A DNA stretch of 64,000 nt from contig JAMPIC010000008.1 of NCBI GenBank assembly GCA_023663025.1, positions 1-64,000 of the forward strand, in the 5' to 3' direction. The stretch comes from Prevotella sp. GTDB lineage: Bacteria > Bacillota > Clostridia > Oscillospirales > Ruminococcaceae. A model generated the notes under the pieces. The model saw nothing but the letters and a program-made list of their open reading frames with translations. It made no database searches and was not told the origin of the DNA. A program made the position numbers and the translations under genes. Positions 56,515 to 64,000 of the stretch are shown here, in pieces (position 1 is the first letter of the stretch; the number at the start of each line of letters is the position of its first letter).

Positions 56515-56982
56515 ATGCTCGAAGCAGGAACAAAAGCACCCGCTTTCACACTTCCCGACAAGGACGGGAACATGGTCTCGCTGTCCGATTTCGCGGGGAA
56601 AAAGGTGGCGCTGTACTTTTACGCGCGGGACAACACTCCCGGCTGCACAAGACAGGCACAGGGATTTGCCGCGGAATATGAAGCTTTGAAAGCCGCAGGC
56701 GCGGAGGTGATCGGCATAAGCAAGGACAGTCCGTCCTCCCACAAAAAGTTTGCGGATAAATACGAACTGCCCTTTACGCTGCTCTCCGACACGGAGCTTG
56801 AAGCCATTAAAGCCTACGGTGTGTGGCAGGAGAAAAAGATGTACGGCAAAGTAAGCATGGGCGTGGTACGCACCGCCTACGTTATCGGCGGAGATGGCGT
56901 TATCGAAAAGGTCATGCCCAAGGTCAAACCCGATACCAATGCGGCGCTTGTTCTGGAATACCTGAACGGACGGGGAGAGTGA
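56515..56982 (+). CDS. bcp: peroxiredoxin, BCP type, apparently one-Cys
   Basis: 155 residues from the ATG after AAAGGA, 26 bases past the GTPase-NYN stop. The peroxidatic cysteine is in YARDNTPGCTRQAQGF; the resolving Cys that many BCPs have five residues later (TPGCT-x4-C) is replaced by Gln, so it should use an external thiol or a different resolving partner. Thioredoxin fold segments KAPAFTLPDKDGN and VIGISKDSP are typical. Reduces H2O2 and organic peroxides. Followed directly by trmO. Confidence 0.92.
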   Translation: MLEAGTKAPAFTLPDKDGNMVSLSDFAGKKVALYFYARDNTPGCTRQAQGFAAEYEALKAAGAEVIGISKDSPSSHKKFADKYELPFTLLSDTELEAIKAYGVWQEKKMYGKVSMGVVRTAYVIGGDGVIEKVMPKVKPDTNAALVLEYLNGRGE

Positions 56983-56987
56983 CTGCC

Positions 56988-57695
56988 TTGACGCTTAAGA
57001 CGATCGCCAAAGTCCGCGCTCCCTTTAATGAAAAATTCGGTATTCCCCGCCAAAGCGGTCTCGCAGAGCTTCCCTCGGAAATAATTTTCGAGCCGGAATA
57101 CCGCGTGCGGGAGGCTTTCCGCGGATTGGAGGGGTACTCTCACCTATGGCTGCTGTGGGAATTTTCCGAGGCGGTCAGGGAGGAATGGTCTCCCACGGTG
57201 CGCCCGCCCAAGCTGGGAGGAAACACCCGCATGGGAGTTTTTGCCACACGTTCTCCGTACCGTCCCAATCCCATAGGACTTTCCTCGGTGCGGCTGGAGC
57301 GGATAGAGTTCGACCGTCCCGACGCGCCCGTTCTTATCGTCAGCGGCGCGGATATTCTGGACGGTACACCGATCTACGACATTAAACCGTATCTTGCCTA
57401 CACCGATTCCCACCCGGACGCGGAGGGCGGCTTCGCTTTGCAGCGGAAAACGGGCGCGCTGGAAGTGGTTTTCCCCCGGGAACTGCTTGAAAAAATCCCC
57501 GAACGGCTTCGCGGAGGACTGACCGAAGCTTTGGCTCAAGACCCCCGTCCCGCCTACCAAAATTCCCCCGAAAGGGTCTATATGATGAATTTCGCGGACT
57601 TTGACCTGCACTTTACCGTGGACGGCGGCGTGCTGACCGTTACCGAAGTGCTGTCCGCAAAGCAAGGAGGCGGCGAAAATGGACAAGTCCCTTAA
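56988..57695 (+). CDS. trmO: tRNA (N6-threonylcarbamoyladenosine(37)-N6)-methyltransferase TrmO (TsaA family)
   Basis: About 235 residues. SAM-dependent methylation of t6A37 in tRNA-Thr is the role of this family. Motifs: KVRAPFNEKFGIPRQSGL, FRGLEGYSHLWLLWEF, RMGVFATRSPYRPNPIGLS (the family signature) and the C-terminal KPYLAYTDSHPDA. TTG 56988 is chosen because GGGGAG lies ten bases upstream; GTG 56979 overlaps the bcp stop but sits too close to that site. A second t6A37-modifying enzyme, TcdA, is elsewhere in the window. The end overlaps the acetyltransferase gene by 17 bases. Confidence 0.92.
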   Translation: MTLKTIAKVRAPFNEKFGIPRQSGLAELPSEIIFEPEYRVREAFRGLEGYSHLWLLWEFSEAVREEWSPTVRPPKLGGNTRMGVFATRSPYRPNPIGLSSVRLERIEFDRPDAPVLIVSGADILDGTPIYDIKPYLAYTDSHPDAEGGFALQRKTGALEVVFPRELLEKIPERLRGGLTEALAQDPRPAYQNSPERVYMMNFADFDLHFTVDGGVLTVTEVLSAKQGGGENGQVP

Positions 57696-58155
57696 AATAA
57701 CCGCCGCAGACGGCGAACCGTACCTCGGACAAATCAAAGTCCTGATAACCGAGTACGCGAAAAGCCTTAACCGCGACCTGTCCTTTCAGGGCTTCGACGC
57801 CGAGCTTGCGGACTTGGGGGCGAAGTATCTTCCCCCAAACGGCAGGCTTTTGGCAGCCGTAACAGAGGACGGCAAAGCCGTTGGCTGCGTGGCGTACCAT
57901 AGACACAATGATAAAAGATGCGAAATGAAGCGTCTTTTCGTCAGTCCCGAATACCGCCGCTGTCACGCGGGAGGCACTCTTATTGAGGAGATAATCCGCA
58001 TCGCCCGCAGGGACGGTTTTTCCGAAATGGTTCTGGACACGGTGAAGCCTCTCGAAAGCGCGGTGCGGCTGTACAAAAAGTACGGCTTCCGCGAGACGGA
58101 GCCATACTATGACAATCCCATGGAGGACGTTATTTACATGAAGCTCGAACTGTGA
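57679..58155 (+). CDS. GNAT-family N-acetyltransferase
   Basis: 158 residues. Acetyl-CoA motif A is in MKRLFVSPEYRRCHAGGTLIEEIIR, with a Cys in place of the usual Gly/Lys (RRCHAGG), then FSEMVLDTV and a motif B region LYKKYGFRETEPY. AAGGAGG lies just before the ATG. Overlap with trmO indicates coupled translation. The acyl acceptor is unknown. Confidence 0.88.
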   Translation: MDKSLKITAADGEPYLGQIKVLITEYAKSLNRDLSFQGFDAELADLGAKYLPPNGRLLAAVTEDGKAVGCVAYHRHNDKRCEMKRLFVSPEYRRCHAGGTLIEEIIRIARRDGFSEMVLDTVKPLESAVRLYKKYGFRETEPYYDNPMEDVIYMKLEL

Positions 58156-58222
58156 CCGCCTCGGCGTATATTTTTCTTTTTTCGGCAGATACTATCCAAA
58201 ACAGGAAAGGACTGCTGAAAAT

Positions 58223-58852
58223 ATGTCTGTGGATTTTTACGAAAGCAAGACCCGAACCAATCTTATGCGCGCCTTTGCGGGCGAAAGCCAGGCGAGAAAC
58301 CGCTACGAGTTCGCCGCGGAAAAGGCGAAGAAAATGGGGTGCTGGTTCATTTACAACATTTTCACCTTTACGGCTAATCAGGAAAAGGCTCACGCGGAGA
58401 TTTTCTATAATCACCTGAAGCCCGAAAACGGCGAAACGGTTGTCATTGACAACGCGGGCTATCCCGTGGACAACTACGACACCATCGAGGAGCTGCTCCG
58501 CGCGGCTCAGGGCAACGAGTACGACGAGTATGAGACAGCCTATCCCGAATTTGCGAGGATCGCCAAAGAGGAGGGCTTCGCGGACATCGCGTTCTCATTT
58601 GAAAAGATAGCGGAGATCGAGAAAACTCACGGCGACCGCTTCGGCTGCTTTGCCGAGCTTATCGAGAACAGCAAAATGTTCACGGGAGACGAAAATACCG
58701 AGTGGATATGCCTTAACTGCGGACATATCCAAAAGGGCAGAAACGCGCCAAAGCAGTGTCCCGTATGCCAAAGCGCGCAGGGCTATTTCGTGCCCTACAA
58801 ATACTACAAATTTGTTGCTGAAAAATACGGCGTGCCGGACTTCGGCGCTTAA
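58223..58852 (+). CDS. rubrerythrin
   Basis: 209 residues. The ferritin-like domain carries two ExxH-type iron motifs (GESQARNRYEF with the first Glu, NQEKAHAEIF near 54, FEKIAEIEKTHGDRF near 130), and the C-terminal rubredoxin-like domain has CLNCGH and CPVCQ for a mononuclear Fe site. It reduces H2O2 in anaerobes using rubredoxin or NADH. Follows the GNAT gene by 67 bases in the same direction and closes the stress-related run. Confidence 0.95.
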   Translation: MSVDFYESKTRTNLMRAFAGESQARNRYEFAAEKAKKMGCWFIYNIFTFTANQEKAHAEIFYNHLKPENGETVVIDNAGYPVDNYDTIEELLRAAQGNEYDEYETAYPEFARIAKEEGFADIAFSFEKIAEIEKTHGDRFGCFAELIENSKMFTGDENTEWICLNCGHIQKGRNAPKQCPVCQSAQGYFVPYKYYKFVAEKYGVPDFGA

Positions 58853-58858
58853 CGCAAA

Positions 58859-58887
58859 ACGTCCCCCGATCGGTCGTCGGGGGACGT
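58859..58887. terminator. terminator between rubrerythrin and the aminotransferase
   Basis: ACGTCCCCCGA (58859-58869) pairs with TCGGGGGACGT (58877-58887). It lies between convergent genes and could serve both, with only weak T-tracts. Confidence 0.75.
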
Positions 58888-58899
58888 CTGTATTGTTTC

Positions 58900-60186
58900 T
58901 TACTCGGAAATGCCCATAAGCTTTTCCGCCGAGGCAAGCTTAACGCTTACGCAGAAAATTTTCATTGCCGCTTCAAGCTCGTCAAGAGGGGGATATGTGG
59001 GGGCAATTCTTATATTTCTGTCGAGGGGATCTTTTCCGTAAGGGAAAGTCGCTCCCGCCGAGGTAAGCACAACTCCCGCTTCTGCACAAAGCCGGACTAC
59101 CCTCTTCGCGCAGCCCTCCAGCGTGTTTACGGAAATAAAGTAGCCGCCGTTTGGCTTGTTCCACTCCAGCACGCCCAGACTGCCTGTTTCGGCTTCAAGC
59201 ATATCCAGCACAAGCTTGAATTTTGGAGCGATAATGCCGCGGTGCTTAGCCATATGCTCCATAATGCCGTCAACGTTTTTGAAGTACTTCACATGACGGA
59301 GCTGATTTATCTTATCATAGCTTATGCACTGAATTCCCATAAGTCTTGTAATCTGCTTGACGTTATTGACCGAGCCTGCCATAATCGCCACGCCCGCGCC
59401 CGAGAAAGATATCTTCGATGTGGACGCGAATATCAGCACCATGTCCTCCTTGCCCGTTTTCTTGCACTCGTCGAGGATATTGAGTATCCTGTCGGGAGTG
59501 TCGGTCAGGTGGTGTACGCAGTAGGCGTTGTCCCAGAAAATACGGAAATCGGCGGCTTTGGGAGAAAGGTTTGCGAACCGCCTTACCACCTCGTCGGAGT
59601 AAGCAATTCCGTCAGGATTGGAATAGAGGGGCACGCACCAAATGCCCTTTACCGCTTCGTCCTCGGAGACAAGCTTTTCGATCATGTCCATATCGGGACC
59701 GTCGGAGCGCATGGGAATATTTATCATTTCAATACCGAAGCTTTCGCAGATAGCGAAGTGTCTGTCATAACCCGGAACGGGGCAAAGGAATTTTACCTTA
59801 CCGCACTTTCCCCAAGGCTTTTCGCTTCCGTAAACGCCGTGGGTCATGGCGCGGGAAACGGCGTCGTACATCATGGCAAGGCTGGAGTTTCCGCCGATGA
59901 TCAGCTCCTCCTCCTTAACGCCCAGCAGGTCGCCGAAAAGCACCTTTGCGTCGTGGATACCGGTCAGGCAGCCGTAGTTGCGGCAGTCGATACCGTCGGC
60001 GGTGAGCATACTCGCCGCATTGGTGAACACGTCGAACATTGGCATAGCCAGATCGAGCTGTTCGGTACTGGGTTTTCCGCGGGACATATCCAGCTTCATT
60101 CCCTTAGCCTTGTAGCTCTCGTATTCCTTTTCACATTCGCTTCTGAACGAGGAAAGCTCCTCCTTGTTCATTTCTGTAAGCAGCAT
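58900..60186 (-). CDS. PLP-dependent aminotransferase, aspartate aminotransferase-like (class Ic type)
   Basis: 428 residues. Features: LDMSRGKPSTEQLDL near 32, GGNSSLAMMYDAV for cofactor phosphate, PVPGYDRHFAICESFG, WDNAYCVHH (PLP-ring Asp) and the Schiff-base lysine in FASTSKISFSGAGVA near 255, with the substrate Arg in NIRIAPTYPP near the end. These match the recently split class of aspartate aminotransferases (PF12897 type) found in many Clostridia and actinobacteria rather than the classical AspC. Transfers an amino group between aspartate and 2-oxoglutarate if the assignment holds. Monocistronic. Confidence 0.9.
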   Translation of the reverse strand: MLLTEMNKEELSSFRSECEKEYESYKAKGMKLDMSRGKPSTEQLDLAMPMFDVFTNAASMLTADGIDCRNYGCLTGIHDAKVLFGDLLGVKEEELIIGGNSSLAMMYDAVSRAMTHGVYGSEKPWGKCGKVKFLCPVPGYDRHFAICESFGIEMINIPMRSDGPDMDMIEKLVSEDEAVKGIWCVPLYSNPDGIAYSDEVVRRFANLSPKAADFRIFWDNAYCVHHLTDTPDRILNILDECKKTGKEDMVLIFASTSKISFSGAGVAIMAGSVNNVKQITRLMGIQCISYDKINQLRHVKYFKNVDGIMEHMAKHRGIIAPKFKLVLDMLEAETGSLGVLEWNKPNGGYFISVNTLEGCAKRVVRLCAEAGVVLTSAGATFPYGKDPLDRNIRIAPTYPPLDELEAAMKIFCVSVKLASAEKLMGISE

Positions 60187-60319
60187 AACGATCTTCCCCT
60201 TTGATAAAGAAAATTATTACAAACAGTATTATTTCTCTAATAAATTCCTTTAAGGAATACTGCAAATGAAACACAACTGTTTTTGCTCTGCGGACACATC
60301 CTTCCGCAGTCCACATTAT

Positions 60320-60348
60320 ATAATACTACATTTTTTCAATATTTGCAA
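60320..60348 (-). promoter_or_regulatory. promoter of the aminotransferase gene
   Basis: On the minus strand TTGCAA (60348-60343), 17-base spacer, TATTAT (60325-60320). The leader to 60186 is about 125 bases. The rest of the 360-base gap (to 60546) shows a small GACAG/CTGTC hairpin with a T-run near 60445-60468 and nothing else clear. Confidence 0.65.
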
Positions 60349-60546
60349 GCTTTTTTTGTATTTCCTGCAAATAATCGCCCCTTTACACATATTTGACTGC
60401 CGCTTTGAAGCATTTCGGTGTGAATATTGCACATACGTCCGAGGACAGAAAAAAACTGTCTTTTTCGCCGACGTGAAAGTCTCGGAAAGCGCGGGTATAT
60501 TTCCGTGAAAAACGCGAAAAATACTCTTGTGAAAGGAAGTAAGAAT

Positions 60547-60720
60547 ATGAGAAAATATGAGAACCTTGACAGTCTCCTCAGCGGCAGCAAGACGGCGAAA
60601 ATATTTTTTACGTCCCTGCCCGATTATGTTCAGGGAGCCGTAATGAAGCGGAGCTGCGATATCCGTACCGAGGACGAGCTTCACACAGCCGCTGAAAGGG
60701 TCATGCACGAGTTTCAATAG
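60547..60720 (+). CDS. small conserved-looking protein, 57 residues
   Basis: ATG preceded by AAAGGAAG. The product reads RKYENLDSLLSGSKTAKIFF then LPDYVQGAVMKRSCDIRTED and ends ERVMHEFQ; helical, one Cys, no membrane segment. Short proteins with a LP-x-YVQ core and an IR-x-EDEL-type segment are common in Oscillospiraceae but uncharacterised. Followed by a good terminator. Confidence 0.7.
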   Translation: MRKYENLDSLLSGSKTAKIFFTSLPDYVQGAVMKRSCDIRTEDELHTAAERVMHEFQ

Positions 60721-60735
60721 CAAGGATATCGCAGA

Positions 60736-60770
60736 AAAGCCTCCATGTCATGCATGGAGGCTTTGTCTTT
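60736..60770. terminator. terminator after the 57-residue gene
   Basis: AAAGCCTCCATG (60736-60747) pairs with CATGGAGGCTTT (60753-60764), then GTCTTT; A-rich on the other side, so it may also serve the minus-strand fusion gene. Confidence 0.8.
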
Positions 60771-60782
60771 ACAGTGGGAAAA

Positions 60783-62696
60783 TCAAAATTCCATATGGTT
60801 GATCTCTTCCTCGTGGGCGGTGTTGCTTTCGATAAGCGCGGCGGCAACCTCGCTGAGGTGCTGGATAATATCCGTTACCTCGCTTACGCTTACATTGATA
60901 AGCTGAGAACTTGTATTCAGCGCGTCAACGGCTGTTTCGGTGTTCTCAACGTTTTCCTGCGTAGCGGCAACCTCGTTCATAATGGCATTGGAAGCGCTTT
61001 TAATCCCGTCAATGTTGGAAATGATCTCAATGGTGTGTTCCTCGGCTTCTTTAACGGTTTCGGCTGATTTTATAGCAAGATTTCTTACCTCGCTTGCAAC
61101 AACCGCAAACCCTTTGCCGTTCTGTCCCGCTCTTGCGGCTTCGATAGAAGCGTTGATGGCAAGGATATTGGTCTGCTCGGAAATTGACTTGACCTGCGCC
61201 AGTACCTTGTTGTACTCGTCGATGCTCACGCTGATGCTGGAAATGGCGTCAACAATACCATCCGCCATGGAGTGAATATCCGTCATTTCGGTGTTCAGCT
61301 TATTCATATCATTCATGATGCTTTCATTCTGAGCGGAGTTATTGGAAGCATTTTCCGATATTGGCAGAACCTTTGCGCCCAAATCGAGGAGCATTCTGTT
61401 GATCTGCTCCACCGCCCCCTGAAGCTCGGAGTGCTCTCTCTCGATCTCATCATGCATGATCTTGAGCTGCGTTCTCTCAAACTGCACGCAGTTCATGGGC
61501 TTGTTGTTGCCGGCAAAAATCGTAAGAGCCATGCTCTTGCAGCTCTTGAAGCCGCAGGCGTGACAGTCGATGTGCCTGTCGATCTCATTGGTCTTGCCCA
61601 TGCTGTTGAAGATCGCGTCCAGTTCCTCCTCCGTAGGCATCTGAGATACGCACCTGTCGGTGTATTCTCTCATGAAGTCCTCCATATGGAGATTTTTGAA
61701 TATCCTTGTGTGGAATCTTTCGTTCTTGTTTCTGGTAGTAACCCAGTTCTTGGCATTTTTCATGATGTCGTAAGCCGAGAACTCGTTGAAGTCCTCTCTT
61801 GCGCCCGCGCCGGAGTTACAGCCGAATTCGCAGGAAAGCACATCGTAAACGGTAGGCAGGGAGGATTTGTTTGCTTCCATGTAGAAGTCAAAGTCCTCAT
61901 ATACCTTATTTACGCCCTCGGAAGTGGTTACCGACAGCTCGGGGTCATAGGCGCGCAGACACTCTTTAAGACCGCCCGGGGTCGGGTAAAACGTTCCGTC
62001 GTAGCCTCTGACCGCAGACCATTCAAACTCGCTTCGTCCGATTGGGAGGACAACGCCTTTCTTTTTCATATATTCGGAAAGGCTCTTGAAAGTGATGTTA
62101 TAGCTGATAAAGCCTGTGTTTTTGAACTCCTCGCCCTTAGCGATACAAGGCGTAAGACCTACAAGGATATCGTCCCTGTGAAGATATCTTCTTATGTAAA
62201 TGGCGTTGCACAGGAGCGGCGACTGAATGGGAGACAGACGGGGCAGCATTTCGGGCTTGTGCTTTTCCGCATAGTTTACGATGGCGGCGCAGGGCTGGGA
62301 GATGATCTTGGCGTCGGGGTGAGTCTCCAGATATTTCATGTGCATATATGTACATATATCCGCGCCGAAAGAGCCGTCGTAAATGTCGGCAACGCCGTTG
62401 TCCTGAAGCCACTTGAGGACGTGCCTCCACTTGCCGTCCATAGCGGTCTTTATAGAGGGGGCGACAATAAACGACACCTTTTTGGTTTTCATTACCTCGA
62501 AAACGGCTTCAAGGTCGTCGTCGTAGTATCTTGCGCCGTGGTTGCAGGTCTTGACGCATTCGCCGCACTGGATACACTGCTCTGTATTGATATGAACAAC
62601 GTTTCCGTCGTATCGGTTCGCGTTCGGAACGGGACATACTCTTATGCAGGCGTTGCAGCCTATGCACTTGTCTTGATTAACGTGTACCATATTCAA
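60783..62696 (-). CDS. ferredoxin-[FeFe] hydrogenase-like-chemoreceptor fusion (predicted redox/H2 sensor)
   Basis: 637 residues, soluble. Residues 1-55: two [4Fe-4S] motifs (Cys11/14/17/21 and 41/44/47/51). Residues about 70-300: [FeFe]-hydrogenase large-subunit core keeping the four H-cluster ligands Cys136 (QPCAAI), Cys184 (LTPCIAK), Cys289 and Cys293 (SCEFGC). The proton-transfer Cys next to the first ligand is Pro135. Residues 378-403: a further Fe-S motif (CHACGFKSC ... C). Residues about 440-637: a chemoreceptor signalling hairpin with tip ASIEAARAGQNGKGFAVVA (516-534). Catalysis is probably weak or absent; it likely senses H2 or redox state and signals to CheA (inference). No che genes are in the window. 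Confidence 0.9.
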   Translation of the reverse strand: MNMVHVNQDKCIGCNACIRVCPVPNANRYDGNVVHINTEQCIQCGECVKTCNHGARYYDDDLEAVFEVMKTKKVSFIVAPSIKTAMDGKWRHVLKWLQDNGVADIYDGSFGADICTYMHMKYLETHPDAKIISQPCAAIVNYAEKHKPEMLPRLSPIQSPLLCNAIYIRRYLHRDDILVGLTPCIAKGEEFKNTGFISYNITFKSLSEYMKKKGVVLPIGRSEFEWSAVRGYDGTFYPTPGGLKECLRAYDPELSVTTSEGVNKVYEDFDFYMEANKSSLPTVYDVLSCEFGCNSGAGAREDFNEFSAYDIMKNAKNWVTTRNKNERFHTRIFKNLHMEDFMREYTDRCVSQMPTEEELDAIFNSMGKTNEIDRHIDCHACGFKSCKSMALTIFAGNNKPMNCVQFERTQLKIMHDEIEREHSELQGAVEQINRMLLDLGAKVLPISENASNNSAQNESIMNDMNKLNTEMTDIHSMADGIVDAISSISVSIDEYNKVLAQVKSISEQTNILAINASIEAARAGQNGKGFAVVASEVRNLAIKSAETVKEAEEHTIEIISNIDGIKSASNAIMNEVAATQENVENTETAVDALNTSSQLINVSVSEVTDIIQHLSEVAAALIESNTAHEEEINHMEF

Positions 62697-62731
62697 ATTC
62701 CTTTCCGATTGAAATTGCTTCTATAGAGAAT

Positions 62732-62760
62732 ATTATACCACATTTAAAAAAACTTGTCAA
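62732..62760 (-). promoter_or_regulatory. consensus promoter of the hydrogenase-chemoreceptor fusion
   Basis: On the minus strand TTGACA (62760-62755), 17-base spacer, TATAAT (62737-62732), squeezed into the 73-base gap after the GH74-like gene. Confidence 0.85.
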
Positions 62761-62769
62761 CAACTTTTA

Positions 62770-64000
62770 TTATTTTTCGACCTTATCGCAGTAGATTATT
62801 CCAAGACCTACGGTGCTCATATAGCATCTGCCGTAGACGTTCATGTCTCCGCTGACGAAAACGCCGTTGCCCGTGCCGCCGAACTGATGTGCGTCGTCGT
62901 TTACGCGCACCCAGCTTCCGCCTTGATCCTCGGACATATAGAGACCTGCCTCGTCAGCCTCCATGGGAGTACCCCAAACGTAGATGACAAGCGGATCGCC
63001 GTCGTTTTTGGCTTTGCCCAGACCTACCGCCTCGCAGTACTTCAAGCCGGGAACCATTTCTGCGGTCTTGCCGTAGTCCGTCGATACGAACAGTCCCGCG
63101 CCGTTGGCGATGTAGAACGTTCCCTCGTTGTGAGGATCGACGCAAAGTCTGCGGAATCTGGGGGACACCTGGCTGTTTCTGGTAAAGGTCTTTCCGCCGT
63201 CGGAGCTTGTGGCTATGGAGCTTGCGCTGCCGCAGTACATATAGTCCGCGTTGCCGGGGTCGCCTATCAGGTAGTTGTCCTGACCCGCCAAGCCCTCGAC
63301 TTCGTTCCACGTCTCGCCCCAGTTGTCCGTCCAGTAGGACTTCACGGAGTTTTCGGGACTCCACACAAGCACGCTTCCGTCGGCGTTGAGGGCGATCTTT
63401 CCGCTGTAGAAGGTCTTGCCCGCAGCGGGAGAATTGGTTATGAAGTTCCAGGTTTTTCCTCCGTCGGTGGTATAGGTAAGCTTCATTTCGCTTTCGCTGC
63501 CGCCCACTTTTGCCCACAGGTCTCTGTTTTGCGCGGCGATCGTTATGCTGGTGGTAGCGCCGATCATATCTTGGTGACGCGTTGCGGGAGTGAAAATATC
63601 CTCGTGGACGTATCCGTCATAGTCCAGAACGGCGGTGATGAGGGGGTAGTCCTCCATGGTAATTATATCCATGGGAACGGTTTCCTCAATGCCCAGCGAA
63701 TCAAAGTAGAATTTGGGAGTTTCGTCCCAAATGTTGTCGCAGGAGAAAACGCCGTTGCCGGAATTTACCATAATCCTGTTTGTATCGAACGGGTCGAGAG
63801 CAAGGCAGCTGCACCAGTGTATCGCGCAGCCCTCCACCCAAGGCATACCGTTGGTATCCATTTCCATGCTTTCCAGCACGTTATGCCAGTTTTTGCCGCC
63901 GTCCGTGGAGGTGTAGAAAACGTCTCCGAACGCGCCGTTGGACTGTTCCTTCCACTGACCCGAAGTAACGGCGATAAGCCTGTTGTCGTCATTGGGGTCG
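62770..64000 (-). CDS. GH74-like beta-propeller glycosidase, C-terminal part (cut by window edge)
   Basis: The frame stays open to the right edge, so the N-terminus lies outside. The visible about 410 residues contain BNR/Asp-box repeats (TSTDGGKNW, TYTTDGGKTW, TDNWGETW, ATSSDGGKTF, MSEDQGGSW). The end, VNDDAHQFGGTGNGVFVSGD followed by YGRCYMSTVGLGIIYC, closely follows the C-terminus of GH74 xyloglucan hydrolases. The catalytic aspartates cannot be judged without the N-terminal half. There is no C-terminal dockerin or carbohydrate-binding module; the protein stops right after the propeller. Substrate likely xyloglucan or a related plant glycan (family knowledge). Confidence 0.8.
   Translation of the reverse strand, partial: DPNDDNRLIAVTSGQWKEQSNGAFGDVFYTSTDGGKNWHNVLESMEMDTNGMPWVEGCAIHWCSCLALDPFDTNRIMVNSGNGVFSCDNIWDETPKFYFDSLGIEETVPMDIITMEDYPLITAVLDYDGYVHEDIFTPATRHQDMIGATTSITIAAQNRDLWAKVGGSESEMKLTYTTDGGKTWNFITNSPAAGKTFYSGKIALNADGSVLVWSPENSVKSYWTDNWGETWNEVEGLAGQDNYLIGDPGNADYMYCGSASSIATSSDGGKTFTRNSQVSPRFRRLCVDPHNEGTFYIANGAGLFVSTDYGKTAEMVPGLKYCEAVGLGKAKNDGDPLVIYVWGTPMEADEAGLYMSEDQGGSWVRVNDDAHQFGGTGNGVFVSGDMNVYGRCYMSTVGLGIIYCDKVEK

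Noticed and set aside
61272..62726. 484-codon frame antisense to the hydrogenase-chemoreceptor fusion
   Set aside because: The sense frame has a full set of Fe-S, hydrogenase and MCP motifs; the antisense product has none and no ribosome site.

Overview
The window reads as chromosomal DNA of an anaerobic Firmicute of the class Clostridia, most likely an Oscillospiraceae/Ruminococcaceae-type gut or rumen bacterium. Evidence for this is the hprK-murB-rapZ-whiA neighbourhood, Rrf2/NifS/NifU-style Fe-S assembly, rubrerythrin, a sensory [FeFe]-hydrogenase-like protein, a THF riboswitch in front of an ECF folate transporter, a C-terminal GH74-like glycosidase fragment, and AT-rich intergenic DNA with near-consensus sigma-A promoters (TTGACA-17-TATAAT). 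The family assignment is an inference from gene content. I see no tRNA or rRNA genes, prophage, IS element or CRISPR array.

Layout. 0-2 kb: cysteine desulfurase and NifU scaffold behind a promoter whose -35 sits in an inverted repeat. 2-16.5 kb: mixed signalling and surface genes: a GGDEF(degenerate)-EAL protein, a secreted FN3-vWA protein, TcdA, a three-gene unit (DUF4190, sugar-binding lipoprotein, esterase), HemW, a LacI-like-sensor/GGDEF fusion, a two-component pair and DUF554. 16.6-20.5 kb: a coiled-coil protein behind tandem palindromic operators and a 7-codon leader ORF, a DUF6062-type protein, FolT with THF riboswitch, PfkA. 20.6-29.2 kb: housekeeping cluster dnaE, a 48-residue protein, whiA, rapZ, murB, PHP hydrolase, hprK, interspersed with a GC-rich palindromic repeat family. 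29.4-34.6 kb (+ strand): proC, two membrane proteins, rpsO, pnp. 34.8-41.2 kb: P1B-type ATPase with its small partner, an O-methyltransferase-like enzyme, two related membrane proteins, an unknown beta-rich protein and a LytTR regulator.

41.3-44.7 kb is an unusual operon: a small XRE repressor followed by six paralogous four-helix membrane proteins sharing a DEMQ/DERQ motif. At all five junctions between the paralogs, the Glu-Glu-Glu tail codons of one gene form the Shine-Dalgarno sequence of the next. The last copy carries a -1 frameshift. 44.9-54 kb: a bacteriohemerythrin with an extra domain, a 1370-residue secreted protein with a transglutaminase-like domain and CxxC repeats, an orphan HTH-DNA methyltransferase, a 47-residue protein that is little more than an NPATG-type sorting signal, and an amino-acid binding lipoprotein.

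53.8-58.9 kb holds the most striking gene: a TetM/EF-G-like ribosomal GTPase fused to a C-terminal YacP/Rae1-type NYN nuclease, in line with a one-Cys peroxiredoxin, TrmO, a GNAT acetyltransferase and rubrerythrin. This suggests a ribosome-quality or stress operon (inference). 58.9-64 kb: an aspartate aminotransferase-like enzyme, a 57-residue protein, a ferredoxin/[FeFe]-hydrogenase/chemoreceptor fusion predicted to be a soluble redox or H2 sensor, and a GH74-like gene cut by the right edge.
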